DNA of 64,000 nt from Cryptomeria japonica. Lineage: Eukaryota > Streptophyta > Pinopsida > Cupressales > Cupressaceae. A program made the position numbers and the translations under genes. Numbering within the stretch: position 1 is the first letter of the stretch; every line of letters starts with the position of its first letter. This document shows positions 1-11,991 of the stretch, in pieces. Below the pieces are notes generated by a model. It searched no databases. It saw only the letters and a list, made by a program, of their open reading frames with translations, and was not told the DNA's origin. The stretch covers positions 510,505,442 to 510,569,441 of the forward strand of contig NC_081410.1 in NCBI RefSeq assembly GCF_030272615.1, written 5' to 3'.

Positions 1-656
1 AATAAATTATAATATCTTTGTAAGACAACATAAGGCATTTATGTTTGTGTTTGGGAAGGGTACTTAAGCCAGCCCAATTAGGTTATTTTGGTGCTGAATA
101 AGGATGCATAAGAAGGTAATGGAATATAGTAATGTAATGTTGTATGAAAAATCTTGATCAACAAAATGCGAATATAATATTTTGTAGTCGGTCTTGGATT
201 TGGTTTGGGAAGTGAAGCAAGATATCGGTAAGGAAGGACACAGTGTAAACCAGAACTCATCCAACATAGCAGATGCACGCTTAGAGTTCAGAATTTTGTT
301 TGTAACTCCATATGTGGTATTTGTAATTAGTGAGGCTCCTTTTGTGATGAGAAGTGTGCTTTAGGTTATTGGCCCTTCTACATTTGTAGGCCCCTATTAT
401 AATAGTTATTCATCTGTCTAGTGGATAGATATTGTGGGTCTCCAATCCCATCATGGTTTTTCCTCTTTAAGGTTTTCCATGTATAAATCTATGTGTTATG
501 GTGTATACTCTTGTGGTTGCTTCATTTCTATTTGTTGTTATATTCTTTCATGCTTACCGGTTACTGAATTGCATTGTTAGTAAGGTTCAAATTGATTATA
601 CTGGCAGAACGTTGATTCACCCCCCTCCCCCCTCTCAGTATTCTTGGATTCCAACA
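1..656 (+). repeat. Copia-type LTR, right part (cut by window start)
   Basis: The last 350 bases match, feature by feature, the R/U5 half of the complete LTRs at 10872-11936 and 27280-28507. They share the block around 325-400 (a gaggctccttttgtgatgag-like run followed by a ggcccttctac-like run), the tggtttttcc / ttttccatgta block near 452-482, and the terminal gattcac-C-rich-ctctcagt signature at 612-640. The fragment ends in ccaaca at 651-656. No primer binding site follows, so it is a 3' LTR or a solo LTR rather than a 5' LTR. The left end lies outside the window. Confidence 0.75.
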
Positions 657-1455
657 AACCCTCATTTTTGTGTTTCCACCACCATGGATAGCTAGATAGA
701 TAGATTGGATAAAATATAAACATATTAGAAACTAGCTCAGCTTAATGGAGGAAAACCCCTATTACATGAGATACAAGATAAATGACAAATGCAATAGAAA
801 CAAGGAGCGCTTAATGGAGGAAAACCCCTATTGCAATAGATATGAGATAAAATGATAAATGATAGACTAAATGCATCTAGACCATAGATACATTCATATA
901 TATAACAATGTGAAATATACAGTGTTGTAAGACAAGAGATAAGAGAGAAGACAAAGTATTCCAGCTAAACCCCTCTCTTGAGATAAGAGCATGACGAAGC
1001 TTGAGATGGTAATGTTGTTGTAAAATATTTCCCAAGTATTCACAATGATAGCCAAGAGTTTGAGAGCCAAGAGAATGAGAGAGTTCTTTTGAGAGCCTTA
1101 TTTCCAAGAGTTCCTAGAGAGACAAATGAGTAATAAAATGAGCTTTTTAATGCAACGAACAATAACGAGGAGCCATTATGGATGAATTCAAATGAAGGGG
1201 CACACATCTGAAAACATTTGATGTAGGATATATGTTTTCTAATTTGGGAATCTGATGGGATGTTATCGTGGTGCATAGATGTATGTTCAACACACTACCA
1301 TCCTCACCAAAATGGTCCCAAATGAGGCTTTGGGGAAATTGGAGGCACGTTTTCTTTTCACCTCATGGTATCAAAGTAATGAGATCTTGATCATGAGGCA
1401 TGTCATAAATGCACTGGGTTCAATGTGTAAGTGTCATAAATGCACGAGGCATAAT
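657..1455. other. Stretch without a recognisable gene
   Basis: No convincing coding region. A direct repeat of about 20 bases (ttaatggaggaaaacccc core) occurs at about 742 and again at about 811. A 12-base stretch at 1376-1387 resembles the Copia primer site TGGTATCAGAGC at 10 of 12 positions, but no LTR end is visible beside it. Confidence 0.5.
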
Positions 1456-2186
1456 TTAAGACACAACACCATTATATGTCTCTAAGTGAGATATTTCCAT
1501 GTATTGAGATATAATAGTAGGAATGATATCCTGGAAAAGTGGGCTAGCAATGTTAGTAGTGGGAATGTTGAATTTGGATTGGGTCATGGAAGCAAGTTGT
1601 TGTTGCAAAGATAAAACACTTTGGGATAGGTTAGTAATGGTTGTTTCGGTGGATAGGTTAGTAATGGTTGTTTCGGTGGATAGGTTGGCATTGGACATGT
1701 TGGATAATGAAGGATGTGGAATATTATGGGCAATGGATGGAGCTTTAAAATATGAAAGTGGGACATCATGGTAAGTATGTATATGAGATGGTTGGTAAAT
1801 ACATGAAAGACTCACAGAAAGAGGTATGGTAGGAATTTATCTAAGACTAATGTGTGTAGGATTGACATTTTATGTAGATGTAGCCATGACATGTAGATTA
1901 TAAGTAGGCACATTAGGCAATTATGTTGGGATAGGAATGATATTTTCAACAATATTAAAAGGATTAGAAAATTTAAGAGCTTTGGCACAAATTTTCATGG
2001 ACATGACATTATCATTCATAATATGAGATATGTCATGCAAAAAATCCACATCGTGTTCATCATTTTGAACAATCCTCCTCAACCCTTCAATCAATGGGAT
2101 TACCTCACTATTCGAGTGTTGTTGACCCATGTCTAATGTTCAATCTTTTCCAAATCATAGACAAGCTACTTGGCTAGGAGACACTC
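1456..2186 (-). pseudogene. Decayed Ty3/gypsy-like Gag N-terminal region, downstream half
   Basis: Two open stretches on the minus strand (2130-1921 and 1815-1456) form one broken reading region. Its C-terminal part has a Gln-rich run (SLQQQLASM) followed by a proline-containing segment and an ETYNG motif. That resembles the lead into the retrotransposon gag domain of plant Ty3/gypsy elements, where a YDG motif is usual; this comparison is from memory of the family. Reading the minus strand across the target duplication of element A, the frame continues from 8397-8610 into 2186 with only TGA codons, explicable as former CGA, in the way. The region was therefore one gag before A inserted. The protein would bind RNA and build the particle; this copy is dead. 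The superfamily is an inference. Confidence 0.4.
1625..1685. repeat. 27-bp in-frame tandem repeat
   Basis: A 27-bp unit beginning gataggttagtaatgg is present twice in a row (1625 and 1652), with the start of a third unit at 1679. On the minus strand the unit encodes a nine-residue repeat NLSTETTIT inside the gag remnant, so the duplication kept the frame. Confidence 0.85.
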
Positions 2187-3240
2187 TGTTAGAATTTATT
2201 ATCTAAGTTATCATTGATGTCAATCCGATGGTTTGGATTGGTCTCGATTGATGTGGAAGATAGGTATATATGTTTTGTTGCAAATAATGGAAGATAGGTA
2301 TGTACAATGTAGAATCATGTATTTGCAGTATGAGAGTTTTGGTGCTCCAAAAGTCTATGGAATTTTTAGAATATTTGAGATTTGCAGAGGTTCAGATTGC
2401 TCCACATTTCATGTCTTTTTGTTGTGCATTTGGGATTATAATATTCATACATGTGTCTATGTTATTATGTCTTGGCATGTGTTGTTGTGCCCCAAAAATA
2501 TATTTCTGATCATGATGTTTCTCAGTCCGAATTGTCCTTGGATGTTCTATCTTTTGGCCTGGTGTTTGCGGCATTTGTGGTATGTTCTACTTTTCATTCA
2601 ATTCCACCGCGAGAATGTAGAGTGGAGACCTATTCTTGAATTATGTTTCCTTATCTCCTTTGGTCGACTCGAATGACATATTTTGGAGATCGGTATTATA
2701 AAGATCATTTATAATGAAAAAATCAAGAAGAAGGTTTTAGTAGAAGAAAGTTGATTGTAAAAGGAAGATCTATCTTTGGTAGTGAGAAGTGGTTGATCAG
2801 TGTGGTTTTTTGTTAATTTTGTTTGGTACTAGAGGTAGTGAGCCTAAGGTTTCTTCCAACATTGCAGTAGAGTGACAGTTCTTCCTCTTGTGGATTCTTT
2901 CTTTCTTCCTCTAGGCAGTGAGCCCTCCTTTTTCTAGTAGATTCAGTCGAGCAGTGAGCCCACTTACAGTGAGCCATCTAGTAAAAATCACCTTAACCAA
3001 TGCCACCCTAATAAGTGATTTTATATTGAGAACTAACATTCTCTGTGGTTTTCCCTTCTTGGGTTTTCCATGTCATATCTAGTGTCTCTTGTGTGTGTTC
3101 TTTTCATTATATTATCTGTTTATGGTTGTGCAATTTAAAATCTATATTTATCGGATCTATTTCTATAAAAAAATTAATAAGTTTTTTTGGATAACCTATT
3201 CCCCCCCCCCTTCCTCCCTCTTAATTATTTGAAACATTCA
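2187..3240 (+). repeat. 5' LTR of element A
   Basis: About 1054 bp, starting TGTTAGAATT and ending ACATTCA just before the primer site. It pairs with 7296-8391 along its whole length. It has the near-palindromic box ttatcattgatgtcaa at 2208-2223, a TATTATAAAG TATA-like box at 2694-2703, and a C-rich run near 3200 that precedes the LTR end in this group. Confidence 0.85.
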
Positions 3241-3245
3241 ATAAT

Positions 3246-3257
3246 TGGTATAAAGGC
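3246..3257 (+). other. Degenerate primer binding site of element A
   Basis: TGGTATAAAGGC lies five bases after the LTR end. It corresponds to the plant Copia site TGGTATCAGAGC, complementary to the 3' end of initiator methionine tRNA, with three changes. Confidence 0.6.
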
Positions 3258-3359
3258 TTTGGTTCCTAGAAAGTGAGACTAACCACTCAAGGAGATCCGA
3301 TGATACATAAATTGACTAGTCCTTCCTTTGAAGGATGCAACTATAGTTTTAGAAAGTAA

Positions 3360-4085
3360 AGATGCAAGCATATTTGAATTCTCTAAGTTACAAGACTTGG
3401 AAGGTTATGGAGACTAAGTATTCAAAACCAGCTAATGGTCCTACCACACTAGATAAGATTGAATCTTATGAAGGAAATGAATGAGCAAGGTATGCTATCT
3501 TTAGTGCTTTATCTAAAACTAAATCGACAAAGGTTGTTGCTTTGGATACTGATAATGAAGTTTGGGAAAGGTTGAAAAATATTTATGAAGGAAATGAAAG
3601 AGTCAAGCTATCCAAGATGTAGACTATTAAAGGCACTTATGAGAACTTGAGAATGGAAGAAGGTGAAGGTGTTGCGAGCTATTTTTAGAAGATTGACAGT
3701 TTTGTGAATGATATTAGATATCTTGGTGACAAAATTTACTATAGAATATTTGTTTGACACCTTGACTACATTTGAGATAAGGAATTTGGTAAAGACAAAG
3801 AAAAATCAGAAACAGCCTTTAAAGCATCAAAAGCTACAAATGAAGATTCAAATGATGAGAGCCTGGATGAAATGGAAGCAAACTTTGTAAGAAAATTGAA
3901 AAGAGGAACTAGAAAGTATAAAGGTATGTTACCCCTTAAATGTTTTAAATATTGAAAGATTAGTCATTATGCATCTAAAAGTTCAAGGATAATAAAGGAA
4001 ATTTCAATAAGAAAGCCTACTATGTTAGAGATGATGTTGGTATTTTAATGATGATTCAGATTATGGGGATGGCGATTGTTTATTC
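3360..4085 (+). pseudogene. Copia gag of element A, heavily broken
   Basis: Gag-like sequence is readable between stops. A segment with VWERLKNIYEGNERVKL and YENLRMEEGEGVASY matches the UBN2-type gag polypeptide of plant Copia elements, and KYKGMLPLKCF marks the start of the zinc knuckle. The knuckle has decayed: after the first Cys the second is Tyr, and the last is Ser. In-frame stops include TAG in the KM*TIK and YF*KID contexts, where Gln is expected. Gag would form the virus-like particle in the cytoplasm. The RKLKRG-x-x-KYKG lead into the knuckle is shared with element D. Confidence 0.65.
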
Positions 4086-6990
4086 ATGGTAGAGAAAGAT
4101 GGACCTAAATCTAATAACTCTAAGACTATTGAGATGGTTGCTTCAGTGTTGCATGTTAGGAGAGGTAGAAACGAATGGTTGATTCATAGTGAATGTTCAA
4201 ATTATATGATTGGTGACAAAAGTAAGTTTGTAAAGCTTGAAAAATGTGATGGCAGTTCTGTTAGATTTGGAGATGAGCAAACTGCTCAAATTATTGGAAT
4301 TGGTTCTATTACCTTTGATGGAAAGCATATCACTAATAATATTTTCTATGTAAAAGGAGTGAATCATAATCTTTTGAGTGTTGGACAAATGTGTGAAAAT
4401 GGTTACAATGTTATCTTTCAAGATGGTAGCTATGAGATCCAGAAGAGATCCAAAACTATTATTGTTGCGAGGAAAAAGACTAGTGGAAACATGTATCAAT
4501 TGGAACTTGCTACAAGAAATTGCTTGATATCACAAAGTAATGAGAGTTGGCTTCGACACCGAAGGATGTGTCATATCAATTTTGACAATTTGGTGAAGAT
4601 TAGTATGATAAAAGTTGTGAGAGATTTACCAAGATTGACTAAACCGGATAATAGTATTTGTAGAGAATGTCAAGTGGGAAAGTAGACAAAAGGAACATTT
4701 AGAAGAAATTAAGGAACAATCGTCTACCAGATTTTTGGATCTAATACACATAGACCTGTGTGGTCCAACTAGAACAAGGAGTCTACAAGGTGAGGGGTAT
4801 TCCATTCTCTTAATTGATGATCATTCTAGAATGATTTGTGTTGCATTTCTAAGAGAAAAATCAGAAGCATCGAAAAAGTTCAAGACATTTAAAGCTAGAG
4901 TTGAGAATGAAGCTGATAGAAGAATTAAGTGTTTTGGATCTGATAGAGGAGGAGAATTTATTTCTAATGAATTTGACACTTTATGTGAGAAATATAGAAT
5001 TAGAAAGCAGTTATTAGTTCCTAGGACACTCGGCAAATGGCATAGTTGAACAAATGAATAGGACTATTTAGGAGGTGACAAGAACTATGAACTATGGTAT
5101 GGAAGGATCCCATCTGTGAAATATATCAAAAATTTTAGCACTACTTGCTACATTTAAAGAGATGAAGGAAACCTTGGAAAGTTTGATAGCAAAGCAAATT
5201 AAGGCATATTTCTTGGTTATTCTATAAATATAAAAGCATACAAATGTTACAACAAAAGATTGAACAAAAATTTTGAGAGTGCAAATGTGAAGGTTGATGA
5301 GAACATTTCAAAATAAGTTGTTATTCAAGAAAGGTACAAATCTAATGAAGGAGAAGAGAAGAAAAGAGATGAAGAGAAAAAGAAAGAAACTTAGGTTTCT
5401 CTGAAAACTATATCAAAAACCCCTAGGTATGTGCAAAAAAATCATTCTGAGAATCAAACCATAGGAGATAAAAACAGAGGAGTCGTTACAAGAAGCAAAG
5501 TTGCTAAAGAACAAATAATTTTTTGTTTACTTTCTAAGACCGAACCTAAGAAAATTGAAGAAGCTTGCATAGATCAGAATAGGATGAAAGCTAAGGAAGA
5601 GCTACATCAAATTGAGAAAAATTGGACTTGGGAATTGGTACCTAGACCTATATATAAAAGTGTTATTGAAACAAAATGGGTATTTCGGAACAAGCTGGAT
5701 CAAGATGGTCAGGTTGTAAGAAAGAAAGCAGCGTTGGTATGTAAAGGTTACACGTAGGTTGAAGGCATTGATTTTGAAGAAACCTATGCTCCTGTTGCTA
5801 TAATGAAGGCTATTAGGATGTTTTTGTCTTTTGCAACATATAAGGATTTCAAAGTATATCAAATGGATGTAAAGTTAGCATTTTTGAATGGAGAATTAAA
5901 GGAAGAGGTCTACATTGAACAATCGGCAGGATTCAAGTTATCAGATGATATGGATGTTTTTTGCAAAATAAAGAAAGAGTTTTACGGATTGAAGCAAGCA
6001 CCTAGAGCTTGGTATGGAAGGTCAAATAAGTATCTACTAAATCAAGGATTTCAAAAAGGGTCTAGTGACAGCAATCTCTACTTCAAAGTTGAATCAAGTA
6101 AGATCTTAATTGTTGTTGTTTATGTGGATGACATAATCTTTGGTGGTAATGATGTTATGTGCAAAGAATTTGCTAATGAAATGCAGAAGGAATTTGAAAT
6201 GTCTATAATTGGTGAGTTGAATTTCTTCCTTGGATTTCAAGTAAATCATAACAGGACAGGCATTTTCATTTCTCAATCAAAATATTTTAGAGTACTGTTT
6301 AAGAAGTTTGGATTGGAAAATTCCAAACCGATATGTACTCCAATGACTACCGGATTCAAGTTGACTAATGATAACAAGTCACCTAAAACTGATGCAAGAA
6401 AATCTAGATCAATGATTGGAGGACTGTTATATTTGATTGCTACAAGACCAAATATCATGTATGTTGTTTGTCTTGCAGCAAGATTTCAGCAACAACCAAA
6501 CGAGTCAAATGTTGTTGTAGTAAAAATGATATTCAAATAATTGAAAGGAATAGAAGACTATGGATTGTTTACTGATGTAGACTGGGTAGGAAGTGTTGAT
6601 GACAAAAAAAGTACAAGTGATGGAGAATTTTTCCTTCGCTCCCAGTTAGTGGCATAGCTAAGTAAGAAGCAGGATCTGGTATCTTTGTCAACAAAAAAAG
6701 TTGAGTATATTGAAACTACTTCGTATTGTACTCAAGTGATTTGGATGAAACAAAAATTGAAATATATTGGTGTGTTGTTTGATGAACCCATCTCAATCAT
6801 GTGTGATAATACAAGTGCAATCAATATCTCTAAAACACGATTTTGCATTCTAGAAAAAAACATATTTCTATTTGGTATCATTTCTTGAGAGAGAAAGTAG
6901 TGTACAATGAAATGAAACTTGAATATGTTCCTACCAAAGACCAAGTTGCAGATATTTTCATAAAAGTGTTGTGCAAGGATACTTTTTAGT
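4086..6990 (+). pseudogene. Copia pol of element A (protease, integrase, RT, RNase H), broken
   Basis: 4086-4685 holds a decayed protease (the DSG motif reads HSE) and the GAG_pre-integrase region with H-x-H and CRECQVGK zinc-binding residues. 4735-5049 is the integrase core, with DLIHIDLCGP and a DDHSRM motif giving its acidic residues and GGEF. Roughly 150 bp of the integrase C-terminal part is missing after 5050. 5431-6540 is reverse transcriptase with [26 protein letters not shown] and the catalytic YVDDIIFGG. 6541-6960 is RNase H with the CDNTSAI motif. In-frame stops include TAG at 4683, 5755 and 6655 and TAA at 6538. Frame changes lie between 4686 and 4735 and near 6838. Not functional. 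Confidence 0.85.
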
Positions 6991-6999
6991 ATCTTTGAC

Positions 7000-7295
7000 A
7001 GTTGTTAGGGGTTATTCGGCCCCTTCCTAGTTTGAACTAAGTGCATTTGGCAATGCATTAATCTAGGATAATTCATGCATATTTCTCTCTAGGCTAATGA
7101 TTGGGGCTTCCTCTTAGGGGGAGTAGAGTGGTTTCTAAGTTGTGTTTCTCTCTACCTTTGTCCTTGATGTCAAAGGGAGAGAAGTTTGAGGAGAGAAAAT
7201 TTTGAGGAGAAGTGTTTGAGAAGTATTTTTGAACAAGTTGTTGGAGAAATTGTTTGTTGTTGATGAATGTTGTCATCAATGACAAATGGGGAGAT
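7000..7295 (+). promoter_or_regulatory. 3' noncoding region and purine tracts of element A
   Basis: Three purine-rich tracts occur between the pol end and the 3' LTR: near 7115 (tagggggagtag), near 7170 (aaagggagagaag) and the LTR-adjacent AAATGGGGAGA at 7284-7294. The last is where plus-strand DNA synthesis should be primed. A near-palindrome ttgtcatcaatgacaa (about 7270-7285) sits just upstream of it. Confidence 0.65.
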
Positions 7296-8391
7296 TGTTA
7301 GAATTACTTGTCTATGTTGTCATTGATATCAATTTGGTGGTCTATATTGGTCTAAATAAATGTAGAAGATAGGTGTGTATATCGTGTTGCAAACAAAGGA
7401 AGATAGGTATGTATAATGAATAATCATGTATTGGCAATATGAGAGTTTTGGTGCTCCAAAAGTTTGTCCAATAATCAGAATATTTGAAATTTGCAGAGGT
7501 CTAGATCTGGCTTCACATTTCATGTATTTTTGTTGTGTGTTTAGGATTATAATATTCATACATGTGTCTATGTTATTCTATCTTGACACGTGTTGTTGTT
7601 CTCCGGAAATATGTTTTTGATCATGGTGTTTCTCGATCTGAATTGTCCCCAAATGTTCTATCTTTTGGTCTGGTGTTTGCGGCATTTGGTAACATATTGT
7701 TGCATTGTGGTGTGGTCTAATTTTCATTCCTTTCCACTGCAGGAATGCTTAGTGGAGACCTATTCTTGAATTATATTTTATTATCTCCTTTTTCCAACTT
7801 GAATGATATATTTTGGAGATCAGTATATATAAAGATCACTTGTAATGAAAAAATTAAGAAGAAGGTTTTAGAATAAGGAAGTTGATTGTAAAAGGAAGAT
7901 CTATCTTTCATAGTGATAAGTGGTTGATCAGTGTGGTTGTTTGTTGATGTTGTTTGGTACCAATGGTAGTGAGCCTAAGGTTTCTTCTAGCATTGCAGTA
8001 GAGTGGTAGTTGTGCCTCTTGTGGTGGATTCTTTCTTTCTTCCTCTGGGTAGTGAGCCCTCCTTTTTCTGATGGTTTTAGTCAGGCGGTGAGCCCACCTG
8101 CAGTGAGCAATTTTGGCAGTGAGCCATCTTGTAAAAATCACTTTAATCGGTGTCACCCTAACAGGTGCTTTTATATTGAGAACTAACATTCTTCATGATT
8201 TTTCCCTTGGGTTTTCCACATCATATTTGGTGTCTCTTATGTGTGTTCTTTTCATGATATTATTTATTTATGGTTGTGCAATCCGAAATCTATATTTGTC
8301 GGATCTATTTCTGTGAAAAAGTCAATAAATTTTATGGGATCACTTATTCAACCCCCCCCCCCCCCCACTCTCAGTTATCTAGAACACAACA
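7296..8391 (+). repeat. 3' LTR of element A
   Basis: About 1096 bp, starting TGTTAGAATT and ending CACAACA at 8391, followed by the target duplication CACTC. It carries a TATATATAAAG box at 7824-7834 and a C tract near 8352-8367 ahead of actctcagt. Confidence 0.85.
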
Positions 8392-8396
8392 CACTC

Positions 8397-8610
8397 ATGT
8401 TAGGGATTCATTCTCATCATGAGAAGTGTAGTAAGAATGATTGTCAACAATGTTAGGTATTTCATGTGTAGGTATAGAAGTTTCACCTAAGTTCCCATGG
8501 AAAATGTTAGTTGACTCAAGCTCTACACCTCTTAGGAAAGCCATATGTCTACAACTTCTTCTCATGGGGAAATTAAATGTAGGGATCAAAGTCATAAAAC
8601 TCATGCACAA
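8397..8610 (-). pseudogene. Decayed Ty3/gypsy-like Gag region, upstream half
   Basis: Minus-strand open stretch 8610-8395 containing an Arg-rich start (PMRRSCRHM) and ending at the element A insertion. Its frame joins the one at 2186-1456 once the element and one copy of CACTC are discounted. No catalytic motif. Assignment to a gypsy-like gag rests on the downstream half and is tentative. Confidence 0.35.
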
Positions 8611-9099
8611 AGATAATGAAATAAATATCTAAATGATACAAATATTTTACCAAATGACTATTTAAACATTGCATAAAATGAAGAAAATTTGAATCTCTAA
8701 ATGCATAAAATGTTATATAAATTAGATCTAGACATCCAAATAAAAACTAAGGATGAGACACATCAGGTTCACCAAAATGTAAGGTAGGGTAATTAGGATT
8801 CACAAGTCTATGTCTACAAATAAGGAATCTATTTCATTTATTGTGCAGTTACATTGGAAGGAGAATGATCCACTAGGCTCAAGATGGTTTAAGAACAAAG
8901 CAGATTCAATGGCCCTTCACCACAAGGGAATATGACTATGAAATTGAAAATGAAGAATGAAAGAAGTAGGTCCAAATAGGTTGAAATGATAATCCTCGGC
9001 ATGCACAAGAATACTAGTAACTAATAGAAAAATTCAAGAAGAACTAGCAGAGAAGACTATAACTCATCTGCAAATTAAATTTTAGGAAAAATTGGGGAG
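8611..9099. other. Stretch without a recognisable gene
   Basis: AT-rich sequence between the gag remnant and the long minus-strand reading region. Short minus-strand peptide-like segments are readable but broken. No repeat boundary or RNA gene seen. Confidence 0.4.
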
Positions 9100-10866
9100 A
9101 CTGTGGTGCCCAACTCGACATGCTCATTCTTATCCCCCATAGTGCTCTTCCTTTCCTGATCTATTCACTCTTTTCTAGGAATTTTTTTTCATGACTTGCA
9201 CACCAAATCAAAGAACCATCTATTCTGGGTAACTCATCATACTATTCTTGGTCAAAGGTCTTTGGGTTGGCTAAGGTAACACTATTTCTTTGGAATTTTG
9301 CCTTAAGTTCTTCAACTATAGCATTCCTAGAATTGTTCTTTTTTTTTAATTTGGCACCCAGTATCCATGAATTCTTGTTTAGCTTGCATAATCATTTTAT
9401 TTCCTTCCTTCAATAACTTGCTTTGTTCCTGAATATTTGTTGCAATAAGGTACATTTCTACTTATGACTTTCGATCCACACAACAACTAGAGTATTCTAG
9501 ACATCAAGGGTTATCTTTTCTATAGCTACAAGCTCTAGATCCATATCTATAATTTACTAAAGTTTTCCAATAATCTTCACATGTGAGGTTTATGTAATCT
9601 TGGCATTTCCTATTTTTGTGACAACTAAGTTCCTTTCCAAGATGAGTTCAATGAATGACTTGTTCATGTTTTCAATAAAAGGAATCCCTTTAACCTTGAT
9701 TCCTTCTATCCACTTTTGGGCCATTCAACCAAAATGACTATCAATTTCACCTTTGCTAATAGCTCTTTATTGGTATCAGACTTGGGAACTAGAATAATTT
9801 ATGAAGAATTAGATGTTTGGTAAAAGACCCCAACAAGGACTTTAAACAACCAAATGAAGTATTCACCTTCTTTATCGAGTTTGTCTTTCTCAGTCCTCTC
9901 CATCAACTTAATGGTTGATACTTAGAAGTTGTGTAACTCTGCATCCCTTCTTGGAGACCCCATATCAATACAATTTATATTGAAGTCAACTACTATAGCC
10001 TAACTTGGATCGTTTTGTATTGTGGGCTAAGAAATTTCTAACAATAAATGATCAAAGTTTCCATCTTCTACAATGCAAGAAGTAACTTTGATTTTCTTAG
10101 ATTTAGGCACTTGGGTAGACTAGAATATTTGTGCAATAGTATCTTCAAGTGGCACTTTGATACATTCCATTTTCCTTAATCTATATAGAGACACATCTAT
10201 CCAGGTGGGAGAAGGCAAAGCTTACATGGAAATTTTCATAGCATCAAGTAAATAATTGGGTCCTCTTCACAAGGTGAGTTTTATCTACATTCTAAAAATT
10301 GAAGGGGAAAGGTGTTTTGGATTTACCTCTAGTAGAACCTCTCATGGCATTAGCTTCATCAATAGTTCACAACTATTTGGATTCTTTAACTACTTTGACT
10401 TTCTCATCATTCCTACCTTATTTTTCTATTTCATCCTCTTTCTCCTTATCTATCTTTTCTTCTCTGATATTTGTCAAAGGTCCTTCTCTGCATATTTTCT
10501 CTAGCATCTTATCCTTGTGTTCCTCATTAACTTCATCGCCTTCTAGACTATCTAATGAAACTGTTTGTATGACTAGGCTAAAAAAAGTACTAACATTCCT
10601 TGTATTATCTTGTCAAATAGATTTTTTTGATTTCTTTGGAAAGGGCTTTAAAATAGCATCCTTCTTCTTTGCTAACCAACTATGAGATCTTTTCAGAACT
10701 CTCGCTATCCTTGTCTCCAAATCTTCTTGTTAAGGGTAATTCCAATCAATAGGATCTAAAGGTTGCAATTGAATAGTAGAAATATAGGTTGGGTCTACCA
10801 AATCAAACTTATCATTTACAATACATTCAACATCCCAACTTAACTGCTAATCAAAAAAAAATTCTA
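9100..10866 (-). pseudogene. Long decayed reading region of unknown function, C-terminal part
   Basis: I do not recognise this protein. Minus-strand translation gives coherent, low-complexity-free sequence broken mainly by nonsense codons. From 10170 to 9664 one frame runs about 168 codons, starting MECIKVPLEDTIAQIF, with five internal TAG/TAA codons that all sit where CAG or CAA is one transition away. Further upstream, 10860-10620 reads in another frame with VNDKFDLVDPTYIS and RIARVLKRSHSWLAKKKD, so at least one frameshift lies between. A further segment with KAKFQRNSVTLANPKTF covers about 9350-9250. The region continues in frame across element B into 17599-18963, giving an original length near 1,000 codons. 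It lies upstream of, and parallel to, the gypsy-like gag. A 5' extra ORF of a gypsy element (as in Ogre elements) is possible but unproven. Confidence 0.4.
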
Positions 10867-10871
10867 GACTT

Positions 10872-11936
10872 TGTTGGTATTTTGGTATGGTTTTGTCATT
10901 GATGTCAACACCTACTAAACACTTATCAACTCTGGTACTTTGGAGAATCAGCAACATTCACTGGCAAGCAAGCGACTCATGCACAGTCACCGGTATCTGG
11001 TACACCGGCAAGATATATTGATCACCAACACTTGGAATGATATGGAAAACACATGGTTATGTCAAAGACATCATTTGAACATCTTGCCCTGGAGTTTTGT
11101 TCATTGGTATATTCATATTTGCATATTTGTTGTTACCAGCAAATAGGTCCAGGATTACACTAGCAAGTTTATCTTTTCTAGATCAGCATGGCACACTATG
11201 GAGATGATTAATTATTGTTGTAAATGCATTAAGCCAACATGTTCAATCGGTTATTGCATCGGATATTATATTGTTTGTAAAATGTTTTTATTGTAATATC
11301 TTGTAGAGCTGACCTACTAAAATTGGTCTTAGGTTATGGTATAAATGTAAGATCTTATTTGTAAGATCAGATGTGAAAATGCGAAAAAGGATTGTGTGAA
11401 GGTATATGCGAGAATAAGAAGAGCTATACACGCAGACATCATTTGAAGATTGAAGGAAGGGTTTTTGTGAAGACAATCAGAACTACACCGGTACTGAATC
11501 CAGCATATGAAGATGCTATTTTGTGCAGTACATTCTTATTGGATTTTACCATCCAACTGTAGTCAGTGTGACTCCCATTTTGTGATTGAGCAGTGAGCTC
11601 TAGGCATTTGGCCTTTCTGCATGTTCAGACCCCATTTATGTACACTTACTATCTGCAATAGTATCATCTGATTGTGGGTAAGGTTTCCCACCGTGGTTTT
11701 TCCCCTTACAGGGTTTCCATGTACAAATATTGGTGTTATGTGTTGTGGATGACTTTATCTTTATGTTTCATGCACTAATCCTTACCGGTATAGCAATTAA
11801 CTATTAAATCTATCTACCGACATATTAAACTAGTTTACCGATATCAAGCATTAAGTTGGTTAAGTTGTTTTTGGTTTGAATTTATTTGACAACTAATTCA
11901 CCCACTCCCCCTCTCAGTTGTCTCCGGGACCTAACA
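10872..11936 (+). repeat. 5' LTR of element B
   Basis: 1065 bp, TGTTGGTATT to GACCTAACA. Contains ttgtcattgatgtcaa about 20 bases from its start, a TATAAAT box at 11340-11346 and the conserved ttcacccactccccctctcag run before its end. Confidence 0.93.
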
Positions 11937-11938
11937 AT

Positions 11939-11950
11939 TGGTATCAGAGC
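11939..11950 (+). other. Primer binding site of element B (initiator Met tRNA)
   Basis: TGGTATCAGAGC, exact match to the plant Copia primer site, two bases after the LTR end. Confidence 0.93.
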
Positions 11951-11991
11951 CTAGTCCTCTTTTCAGAAGTTTAACAACTTGAGGAGATCCA

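Larger units (their letters stand above)
2187..8391 (+). mobile_element. Ty1/copia LTR retrotransposon A, full length but decayed
   Basis: The element begins TGTTAG at 2187 and ends AACA at 8391. It is flanked by a perfect 5-bp target duplication CACTC (2182-2186 and 8392-8396). Order: 5' LTR, degenerate primer site, gag, protease/integrase, reverse transcriptase, RNase H, purine tract, 3' LTR, all on the plus strand, the Copia order (integrase before reverse transcriptase). The LTRs differ visibly by substitutions and indels, so the insertion is old. The host site is the gypsy-like gag remnant on the opposite strand. Its gag resembles that of element D more than those of B and C. Confidence 0.9.

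Noticed and set aside
1376-1387. Second primer binding site (TGGTATCAAAGT)
   Set aside because: Ten of 12 positions match but no LTR end, gag or partner LTR is beside it.
2233-2676. 147-residue ORF
   Set aside because: It lies inside the 5' LTR of element A, shows no domain, and its counterpart in the 3' LTR is broken.
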